The position numbers and the translations under genes are program-made. From Acidobacteriaceae bacterium (GTDB lineage: Bacteria; Acidobacteriota; Terriglobia; Terriglobales; Acidobacteriaceae), in NCBI GenBank assembly GCA_003133425.1, contig PKXI01000186.1:1-17298 (forward strand): a DNA stretch of 17,298 nt, in the 5' to 3' direction. The first letter of the stretch is position 1. The number at the start of each line of letters is the position of its first letter. This document shows, piece after piece, positions 1 to 7,006 of this stretch. The notes under the pieces are model-generated. The model did not search any database. It saw only the letters and a list, made by a program, of their open reading frames with translations, and was not told the origin of the DNA.

Positions 1-655
1 CTAGCCCTGGCAGTCCACCGACGATGGCCTGCAGTTGGTCATGATTCGGCGGGCGATCGGTAGTGAACGGAATCAGTGCGCGCAATGCGCCGTAAGCCTC
101 GGCCAGATCGCTCACCGTCGCACGACGCTTGGAGGGCAGCGGTAAAAGTCCCAGCGACTTCCATGCCGCGTGGGGATAACTCTCGACCAGAACGCGATCT
201 TGCGGCGCGGCAGAGCGGTCGCTGGTGTCCATGCGCCTCCAGCCGCGTCGGCAGAGCGCATCGTACACATCCAGACAGAACTCCGCGAAGGGCCTGTAGG
301 TGATGGGTTTCACCATTCCTGGCAGACCGGTCTTGGCGGCGGTGTTCAGTTGCCGCTCGCTCACTCGCGCGTGCTCAAAGCCGTTTGTCCGTGACTTCCA
401 GGCCTGCGGACCGTCCAGCATCATTACTCGAATCCCGCGCACAGCGCATAGGTGATTCAACCGTCCCGCCAGTACATTTGCGTCAACAGGACCAGCCTCC
501 TGATCCGCGGCGGTTGAAGAGATGATCTGGCAAGCGATCGACTGCGCAGCCTCTCGATGACCAGGTGGGCCCGGCAACGGCCGAGCGCGATCCAGCAGAA
601 CAATGCCCAGATCGGACCAGCGGCGGTAAGCGAGATCGGCTGAGAGGATAGCCAC
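1..655 (-). CDS. DUF429-type protein (predicted RNase H-fold nuclease), 3' end outside the window
   Basis: The minus strand is open from a GTG at 655 to the left edge (218 codons, no stop). An in-frame TGA lies at 659-661, so GTG is the only usual start. The protein begins with a beta-strand and acidic motif (ILSADLAYRRW, then DLGIVLLDR), as RNase H-fold proteins do. It carries a MLDGPQAWK motif at about residues 78-86 and an ESYPHAAWKSLG motif at about 158-169. These fit the DUF429 family, whose members have a conserved D-x-P motif and an ESYP-like motif; that assignment is from memory of the family. Biochemical function is unknown, and a nuclease role is only a fold-based guess. No Shine-Dalgarno precedes the GTG, but TAGTGT (662-667, minus) ends 6 nt before it, suggesting a leaderless transcript. 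It is divergent from the glycosidase gene at 806. Confidence 0.72.
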   Translation of the reverse strand, partial: MAILSADLAYRRWSDLGIVLLDRARPLPGPPGHREAAQSIACQIISSTAADQEAGPVDANVLAGRLNHLCAVRGIRVMMLDGPQAWKSRTNGFEHARVSERQLNTAAKTGLPGMVKPITYRPFAEFCLDVYDALCRRGWRRMDTSDRSAAPQDRVLVESYPHAAWKSLGLLPLPSKRRATVSDLAEAYGALRALIPFTTDRPPNHDQLQAIVGGLPGL

Positions 656-789
656 TCTTCAACACTACGGCGCGGTCGCGCCCGAGGACAATCGCCCAGC
701 TCGAAGCCCCCGCGGCACCTGGACGGAATTGAAACTGCGGACCAAAACGGAACCGCCATCCAATCCAGACCAGCGCAAACCTCCTATGC

Positions 790-795
790 TAAACT
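790..795 (+). promoter_or_regulatory. Possible -10 box (TAAACT) for the GH35 gene
   Basis: TAAACT ends 10 nt before the ATG at 806, which places the expected transcription start about 3 nt before the ATG. No Shine-Dalgarno is visible between them and no clear -35 is seen. The same arrangement recurs before gatB and fabD in this window. Confidence 0.4.
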
Positions 796-805
796 CCCTG
801 TCGTT

Positions 806-2416
806 ATGAGAAACCCATTCCGCACGTTGCCAATCCTTCTGCTGTTCCTTGGTCTTGAAACTGCATTGGTCTCCGCGCAGTCCACCGCTGCGCCGCACCT
901 GGAAAAACGCGGCGCCGCCACCCAGTTGATCGTGGATGGCAAGCCGTTCCTGATGCTCTCCGGCGAGCTGCACAACTCGTCCTCGTCGAACCTGGAATAC
1001 ATGAAGCCCATCTGGCTTAAGCTCAAGGCGATGGGCCTCAACTCCGTGGTGACGCCGCTGAGTTGGGAGCTGATCGAGCCCAAAGAAGGGACCTACGACT
1101 TCACCCTCGTCGACGGCCTCATCGATCAGGCACGGCATGAAAAGGAGCGCATCGTTTTCCTTTGGCTTGCCTCGTGGAAGAACGGCCTGTCGAGTTACGT
1201 GCCGGTCTGGGTCAAGCAGGATACGCGCCGCTTTCCGCGCGTCATCGAGAATGGCAAACCTGTCGAGATTCTGAGCCCGCAGGGCACGGCCACTCAGGAA
1301 GCAGACGCCCGCGCATTTGCGGCGCTCATGAAGCACCTGAAACAAGTGGACTCCCGTGACCACACAGTGCTGATGATGCAGGTTGAAAACGAAGTTGGTG
1401 TGCTCGGCGACTCGCGTGACCACTCCGACGCTGCGAACAAAGCCTTCGCCGCCGCGGTTCCCACGCAGTTGACGCAATATCTGCAGACGCACCGCGACTC
1501 GCTCTATCCAGATTTGAAGGACCTGTGGAACGCGAACGGCAACAAGACAGCAGGCACCTGGGCTGAAATTTTTGGCGACACCGTGCGTGCCGATGAAATC
1601 TTCATGGCCTGGCACTACGCGCGCTTCATTCAGGCAGTCGCCAAGGCCGGAAAAGCGGAATACGACATCCCCATGTACGTGAACACCTGGCTGGCGGGCG
1701 ACACCACGCCTCCGGGCGAATTTCCCAGCGGCTGTCCGGAGCCGGAGGTCGTTGACGTTTGGCGCGCCGCCGGATCGTCGCTCGATTTCTACTCGCCCGA
1801 TCTCTATGACCCGCGCTTTGAGCTATGGTCTCACCGCTATCATCGCGACGGCAATCCGCTCTACATGCCTGAAACGCGCGGTGGTGCGACAGGTGCGGCC
1901 AACGTGTTTTACGCGCTTGGCGAAGAAGCCGGCTTCGGCTTTTCACCTTTCGCCATCGAGTCGGAAGCCAATGACAAAGACCCGCTGGCCGAGAGCTACA
2001 GCGTGCTGGCCAGCGTCGCGCCGCTCTTGCTTGAGCACCAGGCCGCTGGCGACGTGCACGGCTTCGTTCTCGATCGCGACCACAAGTCTGTCGACTTCAC
2101 CATCAACGGCTACACGCTGCACGTGAGTCTCGACAACAGCTTCGGCGGCCCGGCGGAGAGCGGCTTCGGCCTCGTCATGGCCGACGGGAAAGACGCATTT
2201 CTCGGCGCCGGCAAGGGATTCCGAGTCACGTTCACGCCCCGCTCCGACAGCGACCCGCGCGTAGGCATCGCTGCCGTAGACGAGGGCACTTTCGTAGATG
2301 GCAAGTGGGTCCCAGGCCGCCGCCTCAACGGCGATGAAGACGATCAGGGTGTGCACTGGCGCCTCGACCCGCACCAGCAACGCATCGAAAAAGTAACGCT
2401 GTACCGATTTGAATAG
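806..2416 (+). CDS. Secreted GH35-type beta-galactosidase-like glycoside hydrolase (DUF5597 type)
   Basis: 536 aa. Residues 1-24 are a signal peptide (basic start, hydrophobic LPILLLFLGL core, likely cleavage after VSA), so the enzyme acts in the periplasm or outside. A TIM-barrel follows. The QVENEVG motif at 192-198 holds the GH35 acid/base glutamate (E196). The YMPETRGG motif at 353-360 gives E356 as likely nucleophile. Early barrel motifs include SGELHN (52-57), the counterpart of the GH35 'GExHxxR' strand. The C-terminal 120 or so residues form a beta-rich domain like DUF5597. Proteins of this architecture include a Cellvibrio beta-galactosidase that works on xyloglucan side chains; that substrate is inference here. 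Likely reaction: release of terminal beta-galactose from plant polysaccharide. No polysaccharide-utilisation neighbours are present. A hairpin at 2427-2464 follows the stop. Confidence 0.85.
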   Translation: MRNPFRTLPILLLFLGLETALVSAQSTAAPHLEKRGAATQLIVDGKPFLMLSGELHNSSSSNLEYMKPIWLKLKAMGLNSVVTPLSWELIEPKEGTYDFTLVDGLIDQARHEKERIVFLWLASWKNGLSSYVPVWVKQDTRRFPRVIENGKPVEILSPQGTATQEADARAFAALMKHLKQVDSRDHTVLMMQVENEVGVLGDSRDHSDAANKAFAAAVPTQLTQYLQTHRDSLYPDLKDLWNANGNKTAGTWAEIFGDTVRADEIFMAWHYARFIQAVAKAGKAEYDIPMYVNTWLAGDTTPPGEFPSGCPEPEVVDVWRAAGSSLDFYSPDLYDPRFELWSHRYHRDGNPLYMPETRGGATGAANVFYALGEEAGFGFSPFAIESEANDKDPLAESYSVLASVAPLLLEHQAAGDVHGFVLDRDHKSVDFTINGYTLHVSLDNSFGGPAESGFGLVMADGKDAFLGAGKGFRVTFTPRSDSDPRVGIAAVDEGTFVDGKWVPGRRLNGDEDDQGVHWRLDPHQQRIEKVTLYRFE

Positions 2417-2426
2417 TCACCAGGCG

Positions 2427-2464
2427 GGGCTGTGAGGATGAACTCTGTTCCCTCTTCACAGCCC
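2427..2464 (+). terminator. Hairpin after the GH35 gene (no U-tract)
   Basis: Arms 2427-2438 (GGGCTGTGAGGA) and 2453-2464 (TCTTCACAGCCC) pair over 12 positions, 11 Watson-Crick plus one G-T. A GAAC/GTTC pair lies inside the loop. It begins 10 nt after the stop codon. No T-run follows on either strand, so it may terminate weakly or protect an mRNA end rather than act as a classical intrinsic terminator. Confidence 0.45.
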
Positions 2465-2482
2465 GTGCGCCGCTTCCCGAGA

Positions 2483-2488
2483 TAAAAT
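2483..2488 (+). promoter_or_regulatory. Possible -10 box (TAAAAT) for a leaderless gatB mRNA
   Basis: GATAAAAT ends 6 nt before the gatB ATG at 2495. A promoter here would start transcription at, or within 1-2 nt of, the ATG. There is no usable Shine-Dalgarno and no recognisable -35 about 17 nt upstream. Confidence 0.45.
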
Positions 2489-2494
2489 TCAAAT

Positions 2495-3973
2495 ATGCCT
2501 GCCGCTGCCGGTTTGTCCCCTGAAATCCTGGCCAAGTACGAGCCCGTCATCGGACTCGAAGTCCACGTGCAACTGCTCACCGCCACCAAGGCCTTCTGCG
2601 GCTGCGCCAATCATTTCGGCTCCGCGCCAAACACCAACATCTGCCCGGTCTGCCTCGGCCTTCCCGGCGCATTGCCGGTGCTCAACGCCAAGGCCGTCGA
2701 GTTTGCCGCGCTGGCTTCGCTCGCCCTCAACTGCGAGGTGCGCGAGCGCTCCATCTTCGCGCGCAAAAACTACTTCTACCCCGACCTGCCCAAGGGCTAC
2801 CAGATATCGCAGTTCGACAAGCCCATCGCAGAGCACGGCTGGATCGACGTGCCCACAGCAGACGGCACCATGAAGCGCATCGGCATTACCCGCCTGCACA
2901 TGGAAGAAGACGCCGGCAAAAGCCTCCACGACGGCTTTGCCGACTCCGCCACGCGCACCTATCTCGACCTGAACCGCTGCGGCACGCCGCTCGCCGAGAT
3001 CGTCAGCGAACCCGACATCCGCACGCCCGATGAAGCCTTCGAGTACCTCACGCGTTTGAAAGAAATTCTGCTCTACACCGAGGTCTCCGACTGCAACATG
3101 GAAGAAGGCTCGCTCAGATGTGACGCGAATGTAAGTGTCCGTCTTAAAGGCGCGGAGCGCTTCGGCGCCAAGGTCGAAGTCAAAAACGTAAACAGCTTCC
3201 GCTTTGTCCGCGCTGCTCTCGAGTATGAGATCGAACGCCAGATCGAAGTCATTGAGTCCGGCGGCCGCATCAGTCAGGAAACGCGCCTCTGGGACGCGAA
3301 CGAAGGCCGCACCTACTCCATGCGCTCAAAGGAGCAGGCGCACGACTACCGCTACTTCCCCGAGCCGGATCTGCCGCCATTGATCGTGTCGGCAGAATTC
3401 TTGTCCGAGTCGAGAAAAAAACTGCCGGAACTTCCCGAGGCACGCCGCGCGCGCATGGTCGCGGAATACGACCTGAGCCCGAAGGACGCGCACACACTCA
3501 CCAACTCGCGCGAGTTCGCAGACCGCTTCGAAGCCGCGGCAAAGAGCGCGAAGAATCCGCGCCGCGTTGCCAACCTGCTGATCAGCGAAGTTGGTGGACG
3601 CCTGAATGCGCTGGGAATCGAGCAAGAACAGTCGCCGGTATCGATGGCCGGCATTGTGCAGGCCGCCGATCTGCTCGATGAGGGCAAAATCAGCTCCAAG
3701 CAATTGAAGCAGCTTTTTGATGTGTGCTTTGAGAATGGCGACGACTTCGCCGCCGTATACGAACGTGAAAAGCCCGAACAGCTTACCGACGCATCGGCGA
3801 TTGAGAAGATGATTGACGAGGTCATCGCGGCCAATCCCAAGCAAGTGGAACAGTACCGCGCCGGCAAGAAGACCGTGGCCGGCTTCTTTGTGGGCCAGGT
3901 AATGAGGGCCTCAAAAGGGCAAGCCAACCCCGCACTGCTGAATGAACTGGTAGCGAAGAAGCTCGATGGCTGA
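2495..3973 (+). CDS. gatB: Asp-tRNA(Asn)/Glu-tRNA(Gln) amidotransferase subunit B
   Basis: 492 aa, normal length for GatB. It is the kinase/tRNA-binding subunit of GatCAB. It activates the side chain of mischarged Glu-tRNA(Gln) or Asp-tRNA(Asn) with ATP, and the complex then transfers ammonia delivered by GatA. The N-terminus has YEPVIGLEVHVQL (15-27) and a four-cysteine pattern FCGC (34-37) with CPVC (50-53), the zinc-type variant found in many bacteria. The family signature RCDANVSVR is present mid-protein. The C-terminal tRNA-binding YqeY-like tail ends in KTVAGFFVGQVMRASKGQANP. gatA and gatC are not in the window, so the subunits are scattered here. The ATG at 2495 is favoured because it gives the standard N-terminus and follows a TAAAAT box. 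Confidence 0.97.
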   Translation: MPAAAGLSPEILAKYEPVIGLEVHVQLLTATKAFCGCANHFGSAPNTNICPVCLGLPGALPVLNAKAVEFAALASLALNCEVRERSIFARKNYFYPDLPKGYQISQFDKPIAEHGWIDVPTADGTMKRIGITRLHMEEDAGKSLHDGFADSATRTYLDLNRCGTPLAEIVSEPDIRTPDEAFEYLTRLKEILLYTEVSDCNMEEGSLRCDANVSVRLKGAERFGAKVEVKNVNSFRFVRAALEYEIERQIEVIESGGRISQETRLWDANEGRTYSMRSKEQAHDYRYFPEPDLPPLIVSAEFLSESRKKLPELPEARRARMVAEYDLSPKDAHTLTNSREFADRFEAAAKSAKNPRRVANLLISEVGGRLNALGIEQEQSPVSMAGIVQAADLLDEGKISSKQLKQLFDVCFENGDDFAAVYEREKPEQLTDASAIEKMIDEVIAANPKQVEQYRAGKKTVAGFFVGQVMRASKGQANPALLNELVAKKLDG

Positions 3974-4024
3974 AGCCGGCGACCGGTCTCGGCCAGCCGC
4001 TTCCTGCCTTATCGGCGCGCAACT

Positions 4025-4054
4025 CCCGGCGTCTCCAAACGGGGGAAAGCCGGG
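4025..4054. terminator. Weak hairpin between convergent genes
   Basis: CCCGGC at 4025-4030 pairs perfectly with GCCGGG at 4049-4054 across an 18-nt loop. It lies between gatB (plus) and the secreted protein gene (minus), where a two-way terminator would be expected. No T-run follows, so the call rests on position and pairing only. Confidence 0.3.
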
Positions 4055-4092
4055 TGAAGAAGGCGCCTGCCGCAAACCCGCTTTAAAAGAAT

Positions 4093-4476
4093 CTACTTCA
4101 GCTTCAAATCGCTGACGAACGCTTTGCGCGAGTCCCAGGCGCTGACAGTCTTGGTCGCACTTTTCTTGCCGGCCTTCTCCGCCCAGAGCTCGAAATCTAT
4201 AGACATATTGACCTGGGCAAAATAAAAATGGCCTTTGTCGGTAGAGGTATAGCTGCGAATCGCCTTGGTCTTCTCGTTCCTCAGAAAGACGGTTGCGCCT
4301 ACAACCGGTTGCGAGGCGTCATCCAGCACAGCACCCGAAACTACGCGTTCGCCAAGGTTCTGTGCCTGGGCGGTTGTTGGCGCAACCAGCGCGCTCCGCG
4401 ACCCAACGGAAACCACCCCTGCCGCCAGCGCAGCAAATGCCACCGCTGCCAGCAAAATCGTGCGGTCAATCTTCAC
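4093..4476 (-). CDS. Secreted carboxypeptidase-regulatory-like (beta-sandwich) domain protein
   Basis: 127 aa. Residues 1-38 form a long signal peptide (basic KIDR start, Ala-rich core, likely cleavage near AQA-QN). The rest, about 44-127, is one carboxypeptidase regulatory-like domain, an immunoglobulin-like beta-sandwich. It shows the typical pattern VSGAVLDDASQPVVGATV, then a polar loop and TSTDKGHFYF. These domains are structural or binding modules, and no catalytic residue is visible. The start ATG overlaps the stop of the upstream LysW-like gene as ATGA (4473-4476), so translational coupling is likely. Its ligand or partner is unknown. Confidence 0.72.
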   Translation of the reverse strand: MKIDRTILLAAVAFAALAAGVVSVGSRSALVAPTTAQAQNLGERVVSGAVLDDASQPVVGATVFLRNEKTKAIRSYTSTDKGHFYFAQVNMSIDFELWAEKAGKKSATKTVSAWDSRKAFVSDLKLK

Positions 4477-4667
4477 TCTTCCTCCTCTTCCTCTGTGTAG
4501 GGTTCATCTTCCTCATCGAGTTCGCCACCTACCCGCGCCAACTCGAGCGGCTCAACACCGACTACCTCGTACTCGGTTCCGCATTCGTCGCAGGCGACAA
4601 CATCGCCTTCTTCCACTTCATCCAATTCCACATCTAATTCATTCTCGCATTCAGGGCAGCTGGGCAT
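4473..4667 (-). CDS. LysW-like acidic zinc-ribbon protein with a poly-Glu tail
   Basis: 64 aa. Four cysteines in two CxxC knuckles (C4/C7 and C26/C29) form a zinc ribbon. The block CDECGTEYEVVGVEPLEL at 26-43 closely resembles LysW/ArgW amino-group carrier proteins, which have a similar VVGLDPL stretch. LysW carries alpha-aminoadipate (or glutamate) on its C-terminal glutamate during lysine or arginine synthesis, and usually ends in EDWGE. This protein instead ends with six glutamates (59-64). No lysX, lysZ, argC or argJ homologue is nearby, so the carrier role is unproven. It could be a general acidic zinc protein. It is the first gene of a two-gene unit, with a strong AGGAGG (4673-4678) 5 nt before the ATG and a promoter at 4699-4728. 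Confidence 0.78.
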   Translation of the reverse strand: MPSCPECENELDVELDEVEEGDVVACDECGTEYEVVGVEPLELARVGGELDEEDEPYTEEEEEE

Positions 4668-4672
4668 GGCAG

Positions 4673-4728
4673 CCTCCTCTCTCTCTGGAGCATCTCGTAT
4701 TTTAGGATCAAGACATTTTGCGGTACAA
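4673..4728 (-). promoter_or_regulatory. Promoter and Shine-Dalgarno for the LysW-like gene pair
   Basis: Read on the minus strand, a TTGTAC -35 (4723-4728) and a TAAAAT -10 (4699-4704) are 18 nt apart. They would start transcription near 4692. An AGGAGG Shine-Dalgarno (4673-4678) then sits 5 nt before the ATG at 4667, giving a leader of about 25 nt. This is the most complete sigma70-type promoter seen in the window. Confidence 0.6.
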
Positions 4729-5116
4729 CATCGCTAGTTTTAGGGACAACCCTGCCTCAGGTCAAGAGCCTGCAGCCGAATCCCCATGCGGCAAAGAATT
4801 AGCCATCTCTTTACCTCGCTTTACGGACCTTTGCCCGCTTTGGTATACGAGCGGCCGCGACAGCACCGGAACCCTCCATCGCCGGCAAACTCTGCACCAT
4901 CCAACCCGCGCGTAGGAGAGACGTAAAGGCCCTCATAAGGTTTGGTAAGCTGATCGTTCTTTTCAGCAAAGAGCCAGATCCACCCCGGTTCCAGGGCATT
5001 TTTGGGTTGCAGGTCCTTGATGCTGCGGGACAACGCTGAAAGACACCGACGCCTGGCGGTGGTTTGCTCGCCGCCCATGACACCAGCCTGCCTTACCGTT
5101 TACCCTGAGGATAACG
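4729..5116. other. Intergenic stretch without a convincing gene
   Basis: Between the LysW-like promoter and the rhomboid-fold gene lie about 390 bases. Short open frames exist on both strands, for example minus 4821-5078 (85 codons). None has a Shine-Dalgarno, a recognisable domain or a clear codon pattern. No tRNA fold or terminator was found. The only clear signal is a GAGG at 5107-5110, 6 nt before the ATG at 5117. It could hold the rhomboid-fold gene's promoter or a decayed gene. Confidence 0.5.
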
Positions 5117-5932
5117 ATGCGCAGGATTGGCTCCAGCCCGTTTTCCTTCCCCGAGTTCAGAGGCGCAACACGCACACTGGTGTTCGTCAACCTGGGCGCC
5201 TACTTTGCCTTCCTTCTCGCCCAGTTGATGTCCGCGGATATGGCCGCCAGCCTTTTCAAGCTTTTCGGACTCGATCCCTACTCGCTCTTCCACGGCTTCA
5301 TCTGGCAGCCGTTCACCTACAGCCTCATCCATGTGGGCATTATCGGCACCCTGTTTGAGCTGCTTTCGCTGTGGTTTCTGGCAGGCTTTCTTGAGCAGTT
5401 GCACAGCTCCAGCTGGGTAAACGGCCTTTACGCCGTATCCGTGCTGGGAACCGCCGCAGCCGCGTCGGCAATCTACGCCTGCAGCGGCCCGCTCGGCTAT
5501 GCACTGCCGCTGGTCGCGCTCTTCGGCTGTTTCGGTGGCATCTTTGGCCTGCTTGCTGCCATTGGCACGCTCTATGGCGACACGGAGTTTCTGCTGTTCT
5601 TCACCATCGGCATCAAGGCCCGCTACATGGTGGTCATCTACGCGCTCATCTCCATTGCCATGCTCTTCGGTCAACAGCGCATGTATTCCTTTGCCCAACT
5701 CGGCGGTGCTCTGGCCGGATGGCTTTACGTCAGCATTGCGCCGCGGCGCGGGATTTCGTTCCTGCTCAGCGAGAGATGGTATGGCCTGCGCAACGGCTAC
5801 TACCGCTGGAAGCGCCGCCGCGCCGCCCGCAAGTTTCAGGTCTACATGAAATCCCAGGGCCGCACCGTTCGCTTCGACGGCAACGGCCGCCAGATCGACG
5901 AAGACCCCGACGACAAGAAGCGCTGGAACTGA
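5117..5932 (+). CDS. Rhomboid-fold integral membrane protein, catalytic dyad missing
   Basis: 271 aa with about six membrane segments (roughly 20-38, 60-80, 83-95, 103-120, 128-150, 170-205) and a basic, charged cytoplasmic tail from about 207. The layout matches rhomboid intramembrane proteases: the L1 loop region (LIHVGIIGTLFELLSLWFLAGFLEQ) and the signature glycine helix. In active rhomboids the serine lies in GASGAIFG. Here the aligned stretch at 137-144 is GCFGGIFG, with F139 in the serine position. The usual catalytic histidine before LGGALAG is replaced by Q194. Both catalytic residues are therefore absent and the protein is a probable pseudoprotease, perhaps a membrane chaperone or binding protein as for Derlin/iRhom-type relatives. 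A GAGG 6 nt before the ATG supports this start. fabD follows after 72 nt on the same strand. Confidence 0.82.
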   Translation: MRRIGSSPFSFPEFRGATRTLVFVNLGAYFAFLLAQLMSADMAASLFKLFGLDPYSLFHGFIWQPFTYSLIHVGIIGTLFELLSLWFLAGFLEQLHSSSWVNGLYAVSVLGTAAAASAIYACSGPLGYALPLVALFGCFGGIFGLLAAIGTLYGDTEFLLFFTIGIKARYMVVIYALISIAMLFGQQRMYSFAQLGGALAGWLYVSIAPRRGISFLLSERWYGLRNGYYRWKRRRAARKFQVYMKSQGRTVRFDGNGRQIDEDPDDKKRWN

Positions 5933-5989
5933 ATCTCGCATACTGGCCGTGCGGCCCCGAACGCACATCGCTCCGGCGGCCCAACACGA

Positions 5990-5995
5990 TAAAAT
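5990..5995 (+). promoter_or_regulatory. Possible -10 box (TAAAAT) for fabD
   Basis: CGATAAAAT ends 9 nt before the fabD ATG at 6005, and no Shine-Dalgarno lies between. The predicted start of transcription is within about 3 nt of the ATG. The GATAAAAT octamer is identical to the one before gatB. Confidence 0.45.
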
Positions 5996-6004
5996 CTATC
6001 TGAA

Positions 6005-6967
6005 ATGACACCTAAAATTGCGTTTCTGTTTCCGGGGCAGGGTTCGCAGGCCGTTGGCATGGGCCGTGAGCTGGCCGAGCGTTTTCCCGTTGCCGCAAAG
6101 ACTTTTGCCGAGGCCGATGAGGCACTCGGATTCCCGCTATCAAAGCTGATTTTCGAGGGTCCTGAAGAGGACCTCCGCCTCACTGAAAACACCCAGCCGG
6201 CGATTCTGACCGTAAGCATCGCGGCGGCCCGCATACTGGCCTCGCACGGTGTTGAACCGGCCCTGGCCGCCGGACATTCGCTGGGCGAGTGGTCGGCGCA
6301 CGTCGTCGCCGGAACGCTCACCTTTGCCGATGCGCTCCGCGCCGTCAAGGCTCGCGGTCGCGCCATGCAACTGGCAGTCCCTGCAGGCCAGGGCGCCATG
6401 GCCGCTATTCTCTCGCTCGACGCCGCCCAGGTAGCTGACGCCTGCACCGAGGCAGCCGCAGAGACTGGCCTTGTCGTTCAAGCGGCCAACCTCAACTCGC
6501 CCGGCCAGACCGTCATCTCCGGCGCGCTGGCGGCTGTCGAAAAGGCCTCGGCTCTAGCCAAGGCCAAAGGAGCTCGCCGCGCCGTCATGCTTCCCGTGAG
6601 CGCCCCCTTCCATTGCGCCCTGATGCAGCCCGCGCAGGAAGAGGTAGCCCGCGTGCTGGCCGTGCTGCCGCTGACCAATCCCCGCATTCCCGTAGCCGCC
6701 AACGTCACCGGCGGCCTGGTGACGACCTCAGAGGCCGTGTGCGATGCTCTCATTCATCAGGTGACCGGCGCAGTCCGCTGGGTCGACTGCATGCAGTCAC
6801 TGAAAGCCATAGGTGCGGACCTGTTCATCGAAGTTGGCCCTGGCAAGGTTCTCTGCGGCCTGCTCAAGCAGATCGACCCCAGCCTGAAGTCGCTTAACGT
6901 GGAAGACGCAACAAGCCTTGAGAAGACCCTCGCTGAACTCGCCGGCGGAAATGTCTCCGGCGAATAA
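6005..6967 (+). CDS. fabD: Malonyl-CoA:ACP transacylase
   Basis: 320 aa, usual length. It moves malonyl from CoA to acyl carrier protein, supplying the elongation unit for fatty-acid synthesis in the cytosol. It starts with the canonical FLFPGQGSQAVGMG (7-20). The nucleophile S92 lies in GHSLGE (90-95), R117 binds the malonyl carboxylate, and H203 in SAPFHCALM is the catalytic histidine; N162 is also in place. The C-terminus has the family block FIEVGPGKVLCGLLKQI. A small oddity is GEWSAHVVAG where most homologues have GEYSALVAAG. Other fab genes (fabH, fabG, acpP) are not next to it, unlike the common cluster. The ATG at 6005 gives the standard N-terminus. Confidence 0.97.
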   Translation: MTPKIAFLFPGQGSQAVGMGRELAERFPVAAKTFAEADEALGFPLSKLIFEGPEEDLRLTENTQPAILTVSIAAARILASHGVEPALAAGHSLGEWSAHVVAGTLTFADALRAVKARGRAMQLAVPAGQGAMAAILSLDAAQVADACTEAAAETGLVVQAANLNSPGQTVISGALAAVEKASALAKAKGARRAVMLPVSAPFHCALMQPAQEEVARVLAVLPLTNPRIPVAANVTGGLVTTSEAVCDALIHQVTGAVRWVDCMQSLKAIGADLFIEVGPGKVLCGLLKQIDPSLKSLNVEDATSLEKTLAELAGGNVSGE

Positions 6968-7006
6968 GGAAGTTCGCGACTCGGTTTTGGGGCTTGTTCC
7001 CCCGGC

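Noticed and set aside
665..1615. Minus-strand frame of 316 codons over the GH35 gene
   Set aside because: The plus strand encodes an intact GH35 enzyme with signal peptide and catalytic motifs; the minus frame is a GC-rich shadow.
3326..3927. Two overlapping minus-strand frames inside gatB
   Set aside because: gatB is intact and conserved here; neither minus frame has a start signal or family resemblance.
4821..5078. Possible 85-codon gene on the minus strand (with an alternative frame at 4811-5083)
   Set aside because: It reads without stops but has no Shine-Dalgarno or recognised motif, and an adjacent frame is equally open, so I could not separate it from chance.
5093..5968. Long open frame on the minus strand (291 codons)
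   Set aside because: It is antisense to the whole rhomboid-fold gene. The plus strand has coherent membrane segments and a Shine-Dalgarno, while the minus frame is low-complexity Ala/Glu/Val without a domain.
6968..7006. GGGG-N6-CCCC element as a two-way terminator between fabD and the His-rich gene
   Set aside because: The stem is only 4-5 pairs and no real T-run follows on either strand.
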